The notes: generated from the letters alone by a model not told the origin. A DNA stretch of 64,000 nt from Sacculina carcini (GCA_916048095.2 OU696583.1:3656501-3720500); one strand, 5' to 3'. Numbered from the stretch's first letter, positions 1-15,549 are shown. Made by a program: numbers and translations.

Positions 1-113
1 GTGTTGAAGCGAACAGTCTATTGCAGCTACGATCCGCAAGCATACATACGATCCGCGGTATATAACCTAGCTACTGCATGCTACTAATTTCAATTTGTTG
101 TGTGTGCTTTCAG

Positions 114-3100
114 TTATGGCCGTGGGTCCAGCCGACGTCTATCAGCACAAGAAATTTAAATCACGTGCCAACTTGGCTAGTGCAGTGGTGTCTCACGCTG
201 TGTCGTTGAATAGCACCGCGACTGTGACGACCAGTCTTGTCACTGCTGTTGACAATGTCGCCACGGTGTGCACGCCCACTACTGTGTCTCGCCCTGCCGT
301 CGCTCAACTAGTGTGCGACAATGATAAGGCACACAGTCCTGTGTCCGGTGACATGTCCAGTCAGCCATCTGAAGATGACACTTCGGACGTGCAATCTTCA
401 TTTTCAACCAACAGCCAGTCGCATCCAGGATCAAGTCTTTCTCTCACGACAATGCTAGTCGGCAAACATCGCTGCCCTTTCTGTGGCAACTTTTTTGCCA
501 AGCCCAGTGTGCTGGATAAGCACATTCGCTCACACACCAACGAGCGTCCTTTCTCTTGTTCAGTGTGCAAGTACTCGTTCAAGACTAAGAGCAATTTTGT
601 GAAGCACTGCAAAACAAGGAAGCATGCTGCTCATAGCGCCGATGCAGAGGCATGCAGCGATGACGAGGAGGACAGCTCGACCATACTCAGCGATGTGGAG
701 ACCGAGTTGAGTGATCTGTCGACCGGGACAAGCGCGCGTCTGCCATTGAGCGAGACTCAGGTCAGATTCATAACTTCATGTCCGGCGCGTTCACTCAGCC
801 ACTCCATTGATAGCATCATCGGCCGTAATCCTGAGCCTGCAAATGTGCGTCGCTCCGAATCACCGATTGTTCATCACATCGATAAAGTGATTGAGCTCAA
901 CGAAATGCAGTTAAGCGTCTCTCGACGAGCGCTCGATAATTTCGGTCGTCACACTAGCACTCTGGGTCGGGAACGCGAGTCGATCGGTCGTTTGTCTTCA
1001 TTACCGGATGTAATCGATAGTGCCACGATCTTTCGTCCTTCAGTGCTTGTGCGCAGCCAAAGTTTGTGCAGTAGTGTTGATACCAGTCACAGTGCGTCGC
1101 ATGTGCTGAAAAGACGGCTGTTATCAGGCGCTGAAGCTGCCGATCCCGGCGCCCAATCCTCTAAACGTCGACGACTTTCCGGCGCCAGCACCTTCATTGA
1201 TCTTCAGTCGCTTGGTCGCAGCTCTAGCTGCTTCACAGGCGGACAAATGCTTATCATGGACGACTCGCAGTGTGCCAGCGGTGAGTCGCCAGTTGATGAT
1301 CGCGCACCACTGCACTCGCTGAGCTCTCATGCTGACAACGTGAGTGACCTCGCACCACTCAGTCCTCACGTGATGACTATCAAGTCCAACCTGAATTCAG
1401 GCGGAAAAATGATTGAAGTGTGCAGCAGTGGCAGCGGCGGCAGCGGCGGAGGTACATCGTCAGCTTCCTCTACGATTCAGGTGGGAAACTTGAGAATGAC
1501 ATTGTCGGCTCCACCACTCAAGCAAAATCCGTTCAAATTTCCTCTGAATCCTTCATTAGTTGCAGGGGCTTATTTCCCAAATATTTCGTTACCTAATATT
1601 GCACCACGTCTAGGGCATGTCCGCATCAAACCGATCAATGGTATGATGAGATCATCGTTGAATGCTTCACATAACTTTGCAATGCCAATCACCAGTGCCG
1701 AGGAAACATCTGGGTCTTCACATATACAAGCAATTGCATCGAATTGCAGTTCTTCGTGCAAGAGTCGACGTTTCAGCGTAGCTCATCAAAAGAAGCTTAG
1801 TATTTGCATACCGTCGGTGCTACCAGCTTGTAATTCCGCTAAATATTGTTTCAGTAAGAATGACTCAGCTAGTTGTATATATTCTAGTTCCGGTGATATT
1901 TCGTTGGGTAGCGAGTTGAGTATTTGTAAATTATTACATGCTTCTAATGAGCAGATGGCGGGAGACAGTTGTCCCCAGGAAGCAGTGCCACATTGTGATT
2001 TGCTGTTATCCTCGATAGCTGCCTGCTCTTCAACTTTTGATTCTTGTGAGCATTCGAGCTCGACTGACAAGTTTGAGGGATGTGCTCATCCCCGCATAGT
2101 ATCTAAGCTTTCTTCGGGTGCGATACAACCAAAGTGCTTGGGTGATACGCGGTCAGATATTCCGTGGACGTCTCCCAAACAGGGTTCTTCTATTGAAAAT
2201 GCGGTGTCTTTGGGCGGCCAAAAAGCAAATTCTTCTCTGCAGACATGTGTGTCGTCCATGTCGAAAGTCATTTGCCGTCCGAGCACTCTGCCGATTGAAA
2301 CGCGAGCTCTTTTTGTTGACTGCCAATCACCGACGTCAGTGCAGAAAAATGTATTGAACAGTCCGGATACACCGCGTTCTCTCAAACAAATTCAGCAAAT
2401 CCACCTCAGCGGCCAGTGCTACACAAACATCGGCCTGAAGAGTTCGACGCGGCTCTATTTCTGCTGCATGTTCCAGTTGCAGCCCAACTATGTCCAGCAA
2501 CAGCAACGTCAGGTGTCCATGTACTCGCAGTGGCGACACGTGCGCACCTCGGTTGGCTCGCTGCCTGTCACGCACACGCTGAGCACGTTGCGTGTCGCGC
2601 GACCTGTCACCGGTCCTTGCGACTGGCTGCCAGCGACGGCCAGCCCAGCACTCGTCACTGCCTCTGCTATCTGTGCCGCAGATTGCTCTGTCCTGACGGC
2701 GGGCTGTCGTTTCATTCACGGCTCGGTCATGTGCTGCTCCAGTCAGGTAAAACTCCATGGGGTCTATGCAGTGGTGCTGTTTGGCTGTCTGCTTGCTGGT
2801 CGAGGCACGGCTGTAAACAGCAGCTTTTTCCGGCGGGTCTACTGACGTGTGCGCTGATTGGCACGTAAATGCTTTTGCGGTCATCCGGGGTGCATGATTC
2901 TGCTTCACAGACTGCTTATGGATAACCAACTAATTGTGGCAAAATTGTGCGTTTTCGGGTGACTGACTCGGGTTTCTCTGACGATGTGATTTTGACATTT
3001 TTGCATCATGATGTGCACTCATAAAATTTGGGATGAACCAGTATGTTACGCCACAGGTACGTTTAGTATCGCTTCAATCTCAGCTCTCTTTCTTTTTCTA

Positions 3101-3518
3101 TGTTAAGTTTGTTAGCAACAGAGGTAGGTTAGGAAAGTGAAAGACAACCTGGACTGAAATGGGATCAAACGTATTGGGCGTACTATTCCTAGCTCCAGAT
3201 TTGTGCACCCATAAGTTTTGTTCGGTTTGCTTCAGGGGCGTATTTGTGTCGAGGCTCGGGGATATGATAGCCATTATGCATTAGTGTTCAAAGTTGGCTC
3301 AGTTGGTCAATTGCATGGGACCCTCAACTATTTTCGGCCTATTCAACGCTCATACTTCAATAAAAAGCTCTTTACGTTAGGTATAATTTTTTATATATTT
3401 TAATTTTTAAATTTTCCGTGTGTTGTTATTTTTTGCTATACTGATGTTGAGAATAATATACCCAATGACCTGAACTGAGCAGAATTATCGGGGGTATAAT
3501 TGCATATTCATACTCCAG

Positions 3519-3594
<76 letters not shown>

Positions 3595-6500
3595 CTAGCA
3601 TTAAAATCCGCCCGTTGTGCGGAGCAATTCATGACATGAAATTCATATTATATTCATAAAAAATATGGAAAATTGAAAATGAAATAGGGTACACTCATAA
3701 AATATTAATCAATTGAAAATTCTAAGTTTAATTATCTTCATTTTGACAAAATATTTCCCCTCAGTCCGCCTTAGTCATTTTTACACCCGCCCGTCGTGCT
3801 GAATAATTCAGAACTCGAACACGATCCGTTTTGGATCTTGAAGTCAAATCCATTGGTTTTGTGTATGGATTAATTCTACAGGGGAAATTGAACGTTCTAT
3901 TGTCTATAGTTGCTGCCCGTGGAGCATTTTTATTTATAAAAAACCTTTTTTAAATGAACCATTTGAAAATATGAACTAAAAAATGGAAACACTTATTTTA
4001 AACCCGCCCGTCGTGCGGAACAATTCATACAATAAAATTCATTTTAAATACATAAAATATAATGAATACAAATTGAAAAGCAAAAAATGTAACATATGAA
4101 TATCTAAACCTATAAAAAGGTCTAAATGTGAATATTTTTGTTTATTTTGACAAATTTTATCTCTCAACCCGCCTGATATATAAATCTGTCCGTCGTGTGG
4201 TATTATTCAGAACACAAACACGAAACAAACAATGAAAGATGATGAAATTTTTTCATCAGAATGTTTCCGAACTATATTTATTACTTAACATCATTCCCCA
4301 ATATCATTTGCTTAAGTACTATTTTACTTTTACCGCTATAATATTTATTGCTAAAATTTATATATTTTCCGCTATCATTAAAACCCAATTTAACCTGAGT
4401 CAAACCTACCCAACCAACCCAACCATCCAATCTTGACCGCACTCAGCCTAGTCTGAGGTGATTCAACTTATTAGTTTGTGATCACAAAATATACTGATTC
4501 GATCATAATATTTAATCAGAAGACTGAGATTATCTACCCCAGGGGTCCCAAACACGCGGCCCACCAATACTTTTCTCTCAACCCGCCAATATAGTATCGG
4601 AACCAAACTGTAAGGCAGCTAAATTAACATTTGTTGCATAATGCAATATAATTATGCACCATTTAAGTCACATTTACATTAGAGTCTGGATCTTGAAGTC
4701 AAGCCCGTGAGTTTTGTATATGGATTCTTTCCACTCGGTAAAATTGAATGTTTGAACCCACCCGTCGTGCGGAACAATTAATAAAACAAAAGTAATACAT
4801 ATTTAAATGCAAACAGCCAGTCTAATAGAAAACTCTAAATTGTAAAATCTAAACCAATAGAAAATTCCTGTTCTGATATTCGTATTCTAATAATTGACGA
4901 CATATTGTTCAGTCAACCCGCCTCATACTTAAGCCCGCCCGTCGTCAGGAATATTTTCGAAATGTAAACACAAAATAACAATGCTTCCACTAATGCATCA
5001 TATTCATACAGTTATTTTTTTGATTACACCGATATTACAGCCCTTGATATTACAGCCGATATTATATTATGCAATCTATATTCTGCTACGTATTATTCCT
5101 AATACATATATCATCAGAACGCAAAATATATTTAAAGGTTCACATCATTCTCCACCATCATTTGCGGAGGACAATATTGAGGACAATAAAGCCTTTCTAT
5201 TCATTATAGTGTAGCATTAATTAAACTGTACGCAATAAAACCACACCATCCATGCTTGGAGCTAATATGATGCATTCTTAATTGTGATTGGGCTTCAGTG
5301 AAATTTAATCAGTGTATAATCCTGTGTAATCGCAAGTGCGCATAATAGCTGTCAAATTGGCAATATGTCCTTTTGACTGTACACCGCCGTAACTTCTTTC
5401 AGATACCCTTTGGAAAATTACAAATTATACCGCATTGTAGAAAACAAAATTTCCAGCACGATGGTATAATTTATTTTTATGTGTAACAAATAGTTATTGA
5501 GAAATAGTAGAAAAATGAATTAATTTTAGTCGCCCGGTGTTAAAGTGTAATTTTGGATGTATTTGAGAACTTTGCCAATTTTACACGTTTTTTGTATCAT
5601 TTGTGGGTATAAGTTATAGGTTATCTTGTATAACACAAAATTCTCTACACAGGAGCATAATTTGTATAGCTTTACCATTGCTGGTTTATGAGAAATAGAT
5701 AGCGGAATATTGACCAAAATATTCACGTTTTTCAGTGCTAATTTTGCCTTTTCGACTTTGTCATTTTGACTTCACACCGCCGTAACTTTTTTTAATACAC
5801 TTTGGAAAATTAATAATTGTACTGTGTTGTGAAAAACTAAATTTCCAGCATGATGGTATTATTTATTTAGTTGTGTGATAATTAATTTTTGAGAAATAGA
5901 GAAAAATGTATAGAAAATCGGACGCGTAGAGTTTGAATAGAATTTTGAATGTAGATTGAATTTTTTCCATTATACATATTTTATGTTTAATTTTTGGGCA
6001 TGGATTATAGCCTATCGTGTAGAACAGAAAATTCCCTACACAGTGGTATAAGTCGTATAGTTGTACCAATGCTGGTTTATGAGGAGTAGATTGCAGAATA
6101 TTGACCAACATTTTCGCATTTTTCAGGGTTCATTTGGTCTTTTCACCGCTATAACTTTTTGGTTTTATTTTTAAAATTTGAAATTTAGCTTAGCGTGTAG
6201 TCAAGAAAATTTCCAACGTAATGGTATAAATTGTTAGCGGGTAAACTAGGTGGTCATCGAGTAGCAGCTTGCAGAAAATGGACCAAGGAGGGTGGGACAG
6301 ACACACACACACATTAGATTATAGATTATAGATATACTAGCATTAAAACCCGCCCGTTGTGCGGAACAATTCATAAAAATATTGCAAATTTAACTTAAGT
6401 TGATTAGAGGTGATTTAACTTATTAGTTTGTGATCACAAAATATACTGATGCGATCATAATTTGTAATCAGAAGACTGAGATTATCTACCCCAGGGGTCC

Positions 6501-9500
6501 CAAACACGCGGCCCACCAATACTTTTCTCTCAACCCGCCAATATAGTATCGGAACCAAACTGTAAGGCAGCTAAATTCACATTTGTTGCATAATGCGATA
6601 TAATTATACACCATTATCATTTTATCTCATAATTCCCGATTATGCTTCCAATAATGCATCATATTCATACAGTTGTTATTTTTTGGATTACACCGATATT
6701 ACAGCCCTTGATATTACAGCCGATATAATATTATGCAATCTATATTCTGCTACGTATTATTCCTAATACATATATCATCAGATCGCAAAATATATTTAAA
6801 GGTTCACATCATTCTCCAAAATCATTTGCTTAAGAGCTATCCTACTTTTATCGCTAGAATATTTACTGCTAGCAAAATATCATATACCTCGCTATCATTT
6901 AAACCCACTCTTTATAGATACATTTAATTCGCCCGTCGTGCGGAACAGTTTATAAAATATAATTAATATTCAATTCATAAAAAAATTAGTGCAAATTGAA
7001 AAAGAAAAACAAACCCACAGGAAAGTTTTAGCTAAAGCCGCGGTCACACGAGGCCAATTGTTGGCCAGGCCAACGATTGGCCTAGCCAACTGTTGGCTTG
7101 CAGCGGACAATCGTTGGCTAGGCCAACAGTTGGCTTGGCCAACAATTGGCTTGCGAGTGGTCACACGAGGCCAGTAATTGTCCAAGCCAATAGATGTGGT
7201 GCATAGTACGTTCAGTGTGGTTTGTCTTGCTGTCCTGACTAGTTCTCTCAGTGGTGGTGGTGCTTTGCCGATCATGCCAAAAATCAAAAGGAATTTTTTA
7301 AAGCACTGCATATGAATTGTGTGCGATGAAATTGAAAACGAACTACAAGAGGAAGAGCGAGGCACAAGCGCGAAAATATGGGTGAAACCATGGATTTACG
7401 CAAGAAACAAATTTGGGGCATCAGACAACTTGATTCAAGAACTGTTGAGCGAAGACGTTTTGTCGTACAGAAATGTTCTACGCATGGACGAAAAATTTAA
7501 GACAAACAAAACACGAAAACACAACACAACATAGGCCCTCAAACTGAATTGCATTCAATGTACGCGTTGCTTCAGCGCCATGTGGTGAAAAACGGAGGAT
7601 CGAATATTTGCCTTGCGCGAGAATTCAATCATTTTCAGCGTGACAGTGCGTGTTCATTGCACGGCAACGTAGCGCCCTCTTGAGGCAAGCGGCTGAAATG
7701 CAGGCCAATTGGCTTGAAAAGTTGAACATGTTCAACTTCGGTTTTCGGGACAATTGTTGGCCAAGCCAACGATTGGCTTGGCCAACAGTTGGCTTAGCCA
7801 ACAATTGGCCTCGTGTGACCACTCGACCAAGCCAACAGTTGGCCAAGCCAATCGTTGGCTAAGCCAACAATTGGCCTCGTGTGACCACGGCTTAATATAA
7901 AAGTCTAAATGTAAAATTTATGTTTCAATTTAGAAAACATGTTTTTCCACAACCCGCCTCATATTTAAAGCTGCCCGTCGTGCGGAATAATTCAGAACTC
8001 AAACACGAAACAAACACAAAGAAAATTGATGAAAAACGACCAATAGAAAAGTCAAATTTGTAAATTCTTGTTTTAATTATTGACGATGTTTTTCCCTCAA
8101 CACTACTCAAATTCACACCCGTCCTTCGTGTGTAGTAATTCAGAGGTGTAACACTATCAAAACAATGAAACATCTCTATAATTCCAGATTTATGCTTCCT
8201 CTAAAACAGCATATGCATATACTTGGCATTGCATGATATTACAACCCGTATCCTTATGCAACTTAAGCGTATGCAACTTGAAATTAAACCAATTAAATTA
8301 CACAGTAAAATTCAGTAGCTCACTTTGTTCCAAGTAGCATTTTACCCGCCCGTCGTGCGGAACATTTGATGTGTAAATATTGAGGACAATAAAGACTTTA
8401 TATTCAGTATAGTGTAGCATTAATTAAACTGTACGCAAAAAAACCACACCATCCATGCTTGGAGATAATATGATGCATTCTTAATTGTGATTGGGCTTCA
8501 GTGAAATTTAATCGGTGTATATTCCTGTGTAATCGCAAGTGCGCATAATAGCTGTCAAATTGGCAATATGTCCTTTTGACTTTACACCGCCGTAACTTCC
8601 TTCAGATACCCTTTGGAAAATTACAAATTATACCGTATTGTAGAAAACCTGATTTCTAGCACGATGGTATAATTTATTTTTATTTATAACAAATAGTTAC
8701 TATGAAATAGTAGAAAAATAAATTAATCTTAGTCGCCCGGTGTTCAAGTGTAATTTTGGATGTATTTGAGAATTTTGCCAATTTTACACGTTTTTGTACC
8801 ATTTGGGGGTATAAATTATAGCTTATATTGTAGAACACAAAATTCTCTACACAGTAGTATATTCCTGTGTAATCGCAAGTGCGTAAATTGTGATTGGACT
8901 TCAGTGAAATTAAATCAGTGTATATTCATGTGTAATCGCAAGTGCGCATAATAGCTGTCAAATTGGCAACATGACATTTTGACTTTACATCGCCGTAACT
9001 TCCTTTAGATACACTTTGGAAAATTACAAATTATACCGTATTGTAGAAAACAAAATTTCCAGCACGATGGTATAATTTATTTTTATGTGTAACAAATAGT
9101 TATTGAGAAATAGTAGAAAAATGAATTAATTTTAGTCGCCCGGTGTTAAAGTGTAATTTTGGATGTATTTGAGAATTTTGCCAATTTTACACGTTTTTTG
9201 TATCATTTGTGGGTATAAGTTATAGGTTATCTTGTATAACACAAAATTCTCTACACAGGAGCATAATTTGTATAGCTTTACCATTGCTGGTTTATGAGAA
9301 ATAGATAGCGGAATATTGACCAAAATATTCACGTTTTTCAGTGCTAATTTTGCCTTTTCGACTTTGTCATTTTGACTTCACACCGCCGTAACTTTTTTTA
9401 ATACACTTTGGAAAATTAATAATTGTACTGTGTTGTAAAAAACTAAATTTCCAGCATGATGGTATTATTTATTTAGTTGTGTGATAATTAATTTTTGAGA

Positions 9501-12500
9501 AATAGAGAAAAATGTATAGAAAATCGGACGCGTAGAGTTTGAATAGAATTTTGAATGTAGATTGAATTTTTTCCATTATACATATTTTATGTTTAATTTT
9601 TGGGCATGGATTATAGCCTATCGTGTAGAACAGAAAATTCCCTACACAGTGGTATAAGTCGTATAGTTGTACCAATGCTGGTTTATGAGGAGTAGATTGC
9701 AGAATATTGACCAACATTTTCGCATTTTTCAGGGTTCATTTGGTCTTTTCACCGCTATAACTTTTTGGTTTTATTTTTAAAATTTGAAATTTAGCTTAGC
9801 GTGTAGTCAAGAAAATTTCCAACGTAATGGTATAAATTGTTAGCGGGTAAACTAGGTGGTCATCGAGTAGCAGCTTGCAGAAAATGGACCAAGGAGGGTG
9901 GGACAGACACACACACACATTAGATTATAGATTATAGATATATATCTATAATCATATCCCCGGGATCTACGCCCATGGTTCTCTTCATACTTTTCATGCA
10001 AAACAACCATTTTTAGCGTAATCAGTAAATCGGTCATAATGCATGCTGTAACCGTATCTTAGTTACTATAGTAACATTTCAATACTTGGTAACAAACCAT
10101 TAAGATTTGTTTAATCGTTCGTCCATTTGGAGGCTGGAACAAAAGGGCCTGCGTTAGCTTGAAGGTGCCGGAGACTTCAGTAGTTCAACTATTTCTTATT
10201 CTATGTCAGGTGCGGTGGTAAACTAGTTGGTTCTTATAGAGCCGGATCGATTACTGTGCTTAAGTTTATCACGCCGCATGCCATATTGTAGCACGCATCC
10301 GTGGACGTACTGTGTTTAATTCAATATTCGATATGTTGTAGATTCTATGGGTGGATAGGAAGCAGACGCATACTTTGTATATAGAGGAAATTACATATTG
10401 CTAAACTTTCTGTGCAATTGAAGTGAACAAATTTGAACTCTGATTGTCTTTCTGTGTCCGCGTTCTCATGTTCGCTGCTGTCTCATGCTTTTTCCGCCAG
10501 CATCGCCGCTCAGCCGGTGCATACTATTTTTGTTTACATTGGATACGCTCGTCGACGGTGTGTTCAGTGCACAGTCATGTCATGTGTCCCTGTGCACTGT
10601 CTGCATGTGGGTGTGTATGCTGTATGACGCGCACGAGCGTGTGTGTGTGTGTGTGTGTGTGCGGTACGTTGAAAAAACACCGCACGAGTCCGTTGATCGT
10701 CCGCCAGTTCATGTTCATTTGCTTCTACACAAATCGACCGTAACCATTTCATATCCATAGTTTTGAAATGGCTACAAGCAGAGCCGATGCGAGGACAATA
10801 CGTGATTCCTCCATTATATATGAAACACCATTACAATAGAGGTTCGAAAATGGGAAAATGCAGTTACCATCGGCCCCTCTTTCTTCATTAAGCTGGACGC
10901 TTTTATGCGCCACTCTATGATGAATTTTAATACCATGCGTGAAGCAACGGGGGTCCCTCAACACCTGGAGCTCCCTTTGGCCGGGGGTTATCAGGGGGCG
11001 GCTGCTACGGCTCTGGTTGCAAGATCTCATCCACGTTTTTCAATTAAAATTGTTGTTGCCTTTAAAGTTCCCTCTCATTGAGGTTGTTGTTCTCTCATGA
11101 GTAGAATTGTTGATATATGAATGGAGGTAGATAGTGTGCTCACGTACAGATGGCACTATGAGTTCAAGGCACCATGGTCGTTGTGGCGTGTACGTGCTGC
11201 TTGCACGCGCTGTAATAGTGAGTGATTCGTTGCAGCCGAACCGTGCAAAAATAGCGTACCATTGCCTCGTACTGCGTTGTGTTTTTGGAAGTCGGCTTGT
11301 CTTCCGCTCACATACACTGTTGTTCTTAGTATATGATAGATGTTCTCTGCTTTGCCATTTAAACACACTCACACACCCTTGGTAGTACTTCAAAGCAATT
11401 GCCCCGTGAATGTGAAAAATTAATCTGCTGTGTGTACTAATGATAATCTGTCATTAGAATAATAACGCATTAATAATAATTAGTTTTATACGCATCTGAG
11501 GATGGATACTATGGCGACAAACATGTAACATGTAATCACTTCATACTATCTTTAGACACGGTACTTGAGTGTGATGAATTCAATGAAAGTTTGTTAACGA
11601 GCCTCTATCAGATAGAGCAGTGGTTCCCAAACTTGTAGGCTGGCGACCCGGTGAATTCCTGGCGCCCCCTTCCCCACACGCAGACACATGGAAACAAACA
11701 CAAATGTGTATTTCACAAATACAACCCAATTTAGTAAACCAATTTATTTTTAGCAGTTTCAACCGTTTCAGCAACAGGGAATGGTAAATAGATATTTCAC
11801 CAGTAAGCTTCATTGCCGTTCTTTGTCTGCCCTCTTCTTCTTCCTCTGCCTTCTTCCTCACCACCGCCAGATCTTTCCACCGACCACTTTGGGAACCACT
11901 GAGATAGAGTCAACCGTTGACTGGGTCTGACTTGATCAAATTTATCCATATTTGTCATTGGTATTATATGTATTGTTCTCTGCCCTATATGTTTCTGCTG
12001 TTTTTAGGCTATATCATTTCTGTCTTTTTATTCATATTTCAACATAAACTTGAACATCATGCAGCTTTGCACCAATAGCTATTGGCGCAAGCTATTCAAA
12101 ATACTACGAAGAACTATAGTTCTTCTTAGTATTTTTTTCCAGCTATCCCTTATATTGGACCAATTTTGCTTCCACACGGAGAACTATAGTTCTTCGTAGT
12201 ATTTTGAATAGAACCAAGACATGTTGTGTTAGTACTTTTGCTTATATGCCCATTATTTGAATGTGTAATGTAATGTGTGCGTTTACCTGTTGCGTCCACG
12301 TGTGTGGGCTTGTCAGTTTTTCATTTTTCGTGGAACACACAATCCGATGATAAGCTTCTGTTTCCTCCGTTTCGTGTAGTATTTTGTGTGTGTGTACGTG
12401 GGTGTTATTACGGCAGGTGTACAAACACAAGTTACTTTCGTTTGCATATTCTGCCACAGGAGTGCACGTGCACGCACTTGCGCTCGCACCGTCGAATATT

Positions 12501-15500
12501 CATTGGAAAATATCACCAGAGAAATTTGCACTTACCAATGCTTTATTGATTTCCTGAAATACCAAATTATGAATGCTAAATGTCAGTGGAACTTCTTAGT
12601 ATTCAGTTATTATGCTTTTGTTCCTAAACAAGATATTCTGATATGTTTGTACAACATTTTCGGATGTTTGGGTGGAAATAGGTTTTATCTCAAGGCTCTA
12701 TACAAATTAGTCCATTTCTTTGTGATGCTGTTTTGGTAAATTTCTCACAATACAAACTGTTTTTGCCTGCTATATTTTAACTGCTTTTTAATACTATGGA
12801 GGTATATATCAAACAAATTTGCTGTATCAAACATACTATATATCTAAAACTTTTGTATTTGGCCATTATCAATATTAATCAAAGTTAACATGGTTGATTT
12901 TGCATCGCTGCTTTCGGTCTGCGGACATTGTGCGCACATGAGTTGCACTTGCTGAAACTGCCACGTGGTCGCCTGCTTATAATAACACAACACTGGTTTG
13001 CCTATTTACCAGCCCATGTCGGCGTGCGACCAGGGTGCTATTACGTGATGACTGCTGCTGTGTGGCTAGCACGTGCTGGTGTACACACCTGCCGTTGCTG
13101 CAGCGTTGCATGCTTGTGTGTGTGTTTGGTGCCTGGGTACACACACACACACACAGTGCATTCTAGACGCCGGCATGTGATTCACGAGACCGTGCATGTG
13201 ATTCACGAGCTCTTGAAAATCAGTGGTCAATTGACAGAAATACACTGGGGTCTCCGGTGTTGCACTGTGTTAATGAACTTGCAGCGGACGGTTCATGGCT
13301 GCGTGAAACATTGCACTGTATCCACCGGCGTCTGCATGGCTACTGCTATCATTATTATTATTATCCGTTATGTGAAGGCTTTTCGCTAAACAAAATTTAG
13401 ATTAACAAAAACTCCCGAAATAGCATGTGTGTGTGTGTATTGTGTGTCAGATGAATGTCGGGAAAGAAGAATAATAATTTAGAAGGAATTTAAAAAAGTA
13501 ATGGTAATGATAGAGTTCGCATTCATGATGAGATTCAGTATTCAGTGTGTTCTTCCTAACAGTGTATGTGTGTGTATGTATGTATGTAGTCGGGTGTGGA
13601 GCGTCACTCGTGTGGGCTGCACGACACGCAGTCAGACAGTACAGACACGCTGTCAGCGCGTCATCGACACGACGTGGCGCGCCACCTCATGACACAAAGT
13701 CCGCGCACCTCTCCACGGTGAGCATGAGACGGACACTTTCAGGCGATCACTAGTGGTGGTCACCACAAACTTTGTCCTGACACCACGGGCACGCGAGATG
13801 GAAACGAAGGTCTAATCCGGGGGTCGGCAACCCGCGGCTCTTTGGCGCTACCTAGTGGCTTATATATATATTTTGTTATCAAGCTTATATAAGGCTTTCA
13901 ATTTTTTGCGGCTTCAGACATATTTGTTTTTTGGTCCAATATGGATCTGTCAACATTTTGGTCTGCCCCCTCTGGTCTAATCGGACCACTTCTTTCGGTT
14001 CAAAGTTGAAGTCAGCGCTGGGTTAGTAGAGCTGTTGATTGTTGGTTAACAAGTTATCACCGTCGTCAACCCTGGGTACAGTGACACATATCCTGGAATT
14101 CTTGCACAGAAGTCACATAAACATTAAATGCGGGACATATCACTACATCACAGGGCTACCACTCAGCGCCTGCACTCGCATTTGATTGATCGCTATTGTG
14201 GCAAGAACAACTCCGTGTTGTTTCCAGTCGTGTTTCGGTTGGGCGTGGCGGATCTTCTGTTTATCTATCAAATTTCTGGCTGACTTTGTTCGTTGTTTAT
14301 ATTTTTGCTCTTATATATTTGTTGGGGTGGGGAGTGCTACCCCAGTGTCTCGTTGTTTATTTCGACACACGTATTTTTGGTGTCACGCTTTCAGGACTGA
14401 AGAAGACGGCGTGTCGGCTCTTGATTTCACCACTCGTCTTTCTGGCAGCGGCAATTGTCAGGTCGGATTTCATGCGTGAAAGCTGCCGCGCATTCTTATC
14501 AACGATTGCCAGTATTAAATTGATTGTGATTACTTTTACTGTATATACTGTATATATGGCTGTGCTATATGTTTTTACAGACCAGCGCAACTTCACATGA
14601 TTTCCATGACAAGAATTCTGTGTCTCGCGGCTCCACAATTGGTTCAGGTGAGATTGCGTTCTGCAGAGTGGATAGCTGAACACACCGGGCCGTAGTCAGC
14701 GCCCCCACACCCCCCGGCCGGGGGGCCCCCGGGTGTTGAGGGGACCCGCTGCCTCACGCATTATATTGAAATTTATCATAAAGTAGCGGATATAAGTACC
14801 GCAAGTCCCCAGGAGACCGAGGGGCTGCTTGTAACTGCATTTTCTCAAAGTCGGATCCCTATTATATTGGTGTTTTATTTATATTGGGAGCCTCAGTATT
14901 GCCTTCGCGGGCCATACGACCTTGCTACGGCTCTGTGAACACTCGTTATAATGTCTTATACACATTGTTTTTTACTTGTATTCGGAGCATTTTGTATTCG
15001 TGATCACTGCCTAACACATAGTGCATGAACTATTCCTGTGACATTGGGTGTACCTATGATAGAGAATATTGACGTCAATAGTGTATTTGCACACTAATTA
15101 AGCGCAATTTTTCTCCGCCCATCTATCATTTCAGTTTGTCTATTCTGACAACTCATATAGTCTTAAAAGAGCATGGGCAGGTTGCAATTGGAAATATTGC
15201 AGGATGTTGCTCGACTGTTATTCTTGCTATTTGTCGGCTCGATGGTGCGTGTTTGTCGGTGGCCATTTCACAATGCTACCTGAACCATATAACAATAGTT
15301 GTGTGCGTTGGCGGCGCCAGGATTTTTCCGGTGGCGGCTAAGGAAAAAGATGCAGTGGCTTGGAGAAACATGAGGAATCGACATTGGAAATGTTCATGGT
15401 CAGGATTTTTAGGGGGTTGGGTGGGCTCAAGCCTCCAAATGTAGGAAATCCTCAGCTCATGCTGTGTGTGGCGCAGCAGCCAGTTCGCCAGCGCCACATC

Positions 15501-15516
15501 CGGCTTCTCACAGCCG

Positions 15517-15549
<33 letters not shown>

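Larger units (their letters stand above)
9939..13589 (+). other. Remainder of Schnurri-like intron 1
   Basis: No coding exon could be supported. Contains several (GT)n runs (about 10640-10662, 13140-13155, 13420-13440), MITEs at 10779-11015 and 11618-11901, and a foldback repeat at 12092-12211. The short ORFs here lack codon-like composition. Confidence 0.6.

Noticed and set aside
2336-2929. Minus-strand 197-codon ORF and other antisense ORFs over the Schnurri-like exon
   Set aside because: Shadow of the real exon; no domain and no splice or phase support.
3595-9938. Regularly spaced GC-rich hairpin motifs as a CRISPR-like array
   Set aside because: Eukaryotic context, irregular spacing, degenerate copies; Helitron end motifs explain them better.
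10749-11393. Minus-strand ORFs of 93 and 117 codons
   Set aside because: One covers MITE copy 1; neither shows domain or codon bias.
12928-13389. 153-codon ORF in intron 1
   Set aside because: Low-complexity, Cys/Val runs from GT repeats, no phase-compatible splice sites with the Schnurri-like exons.
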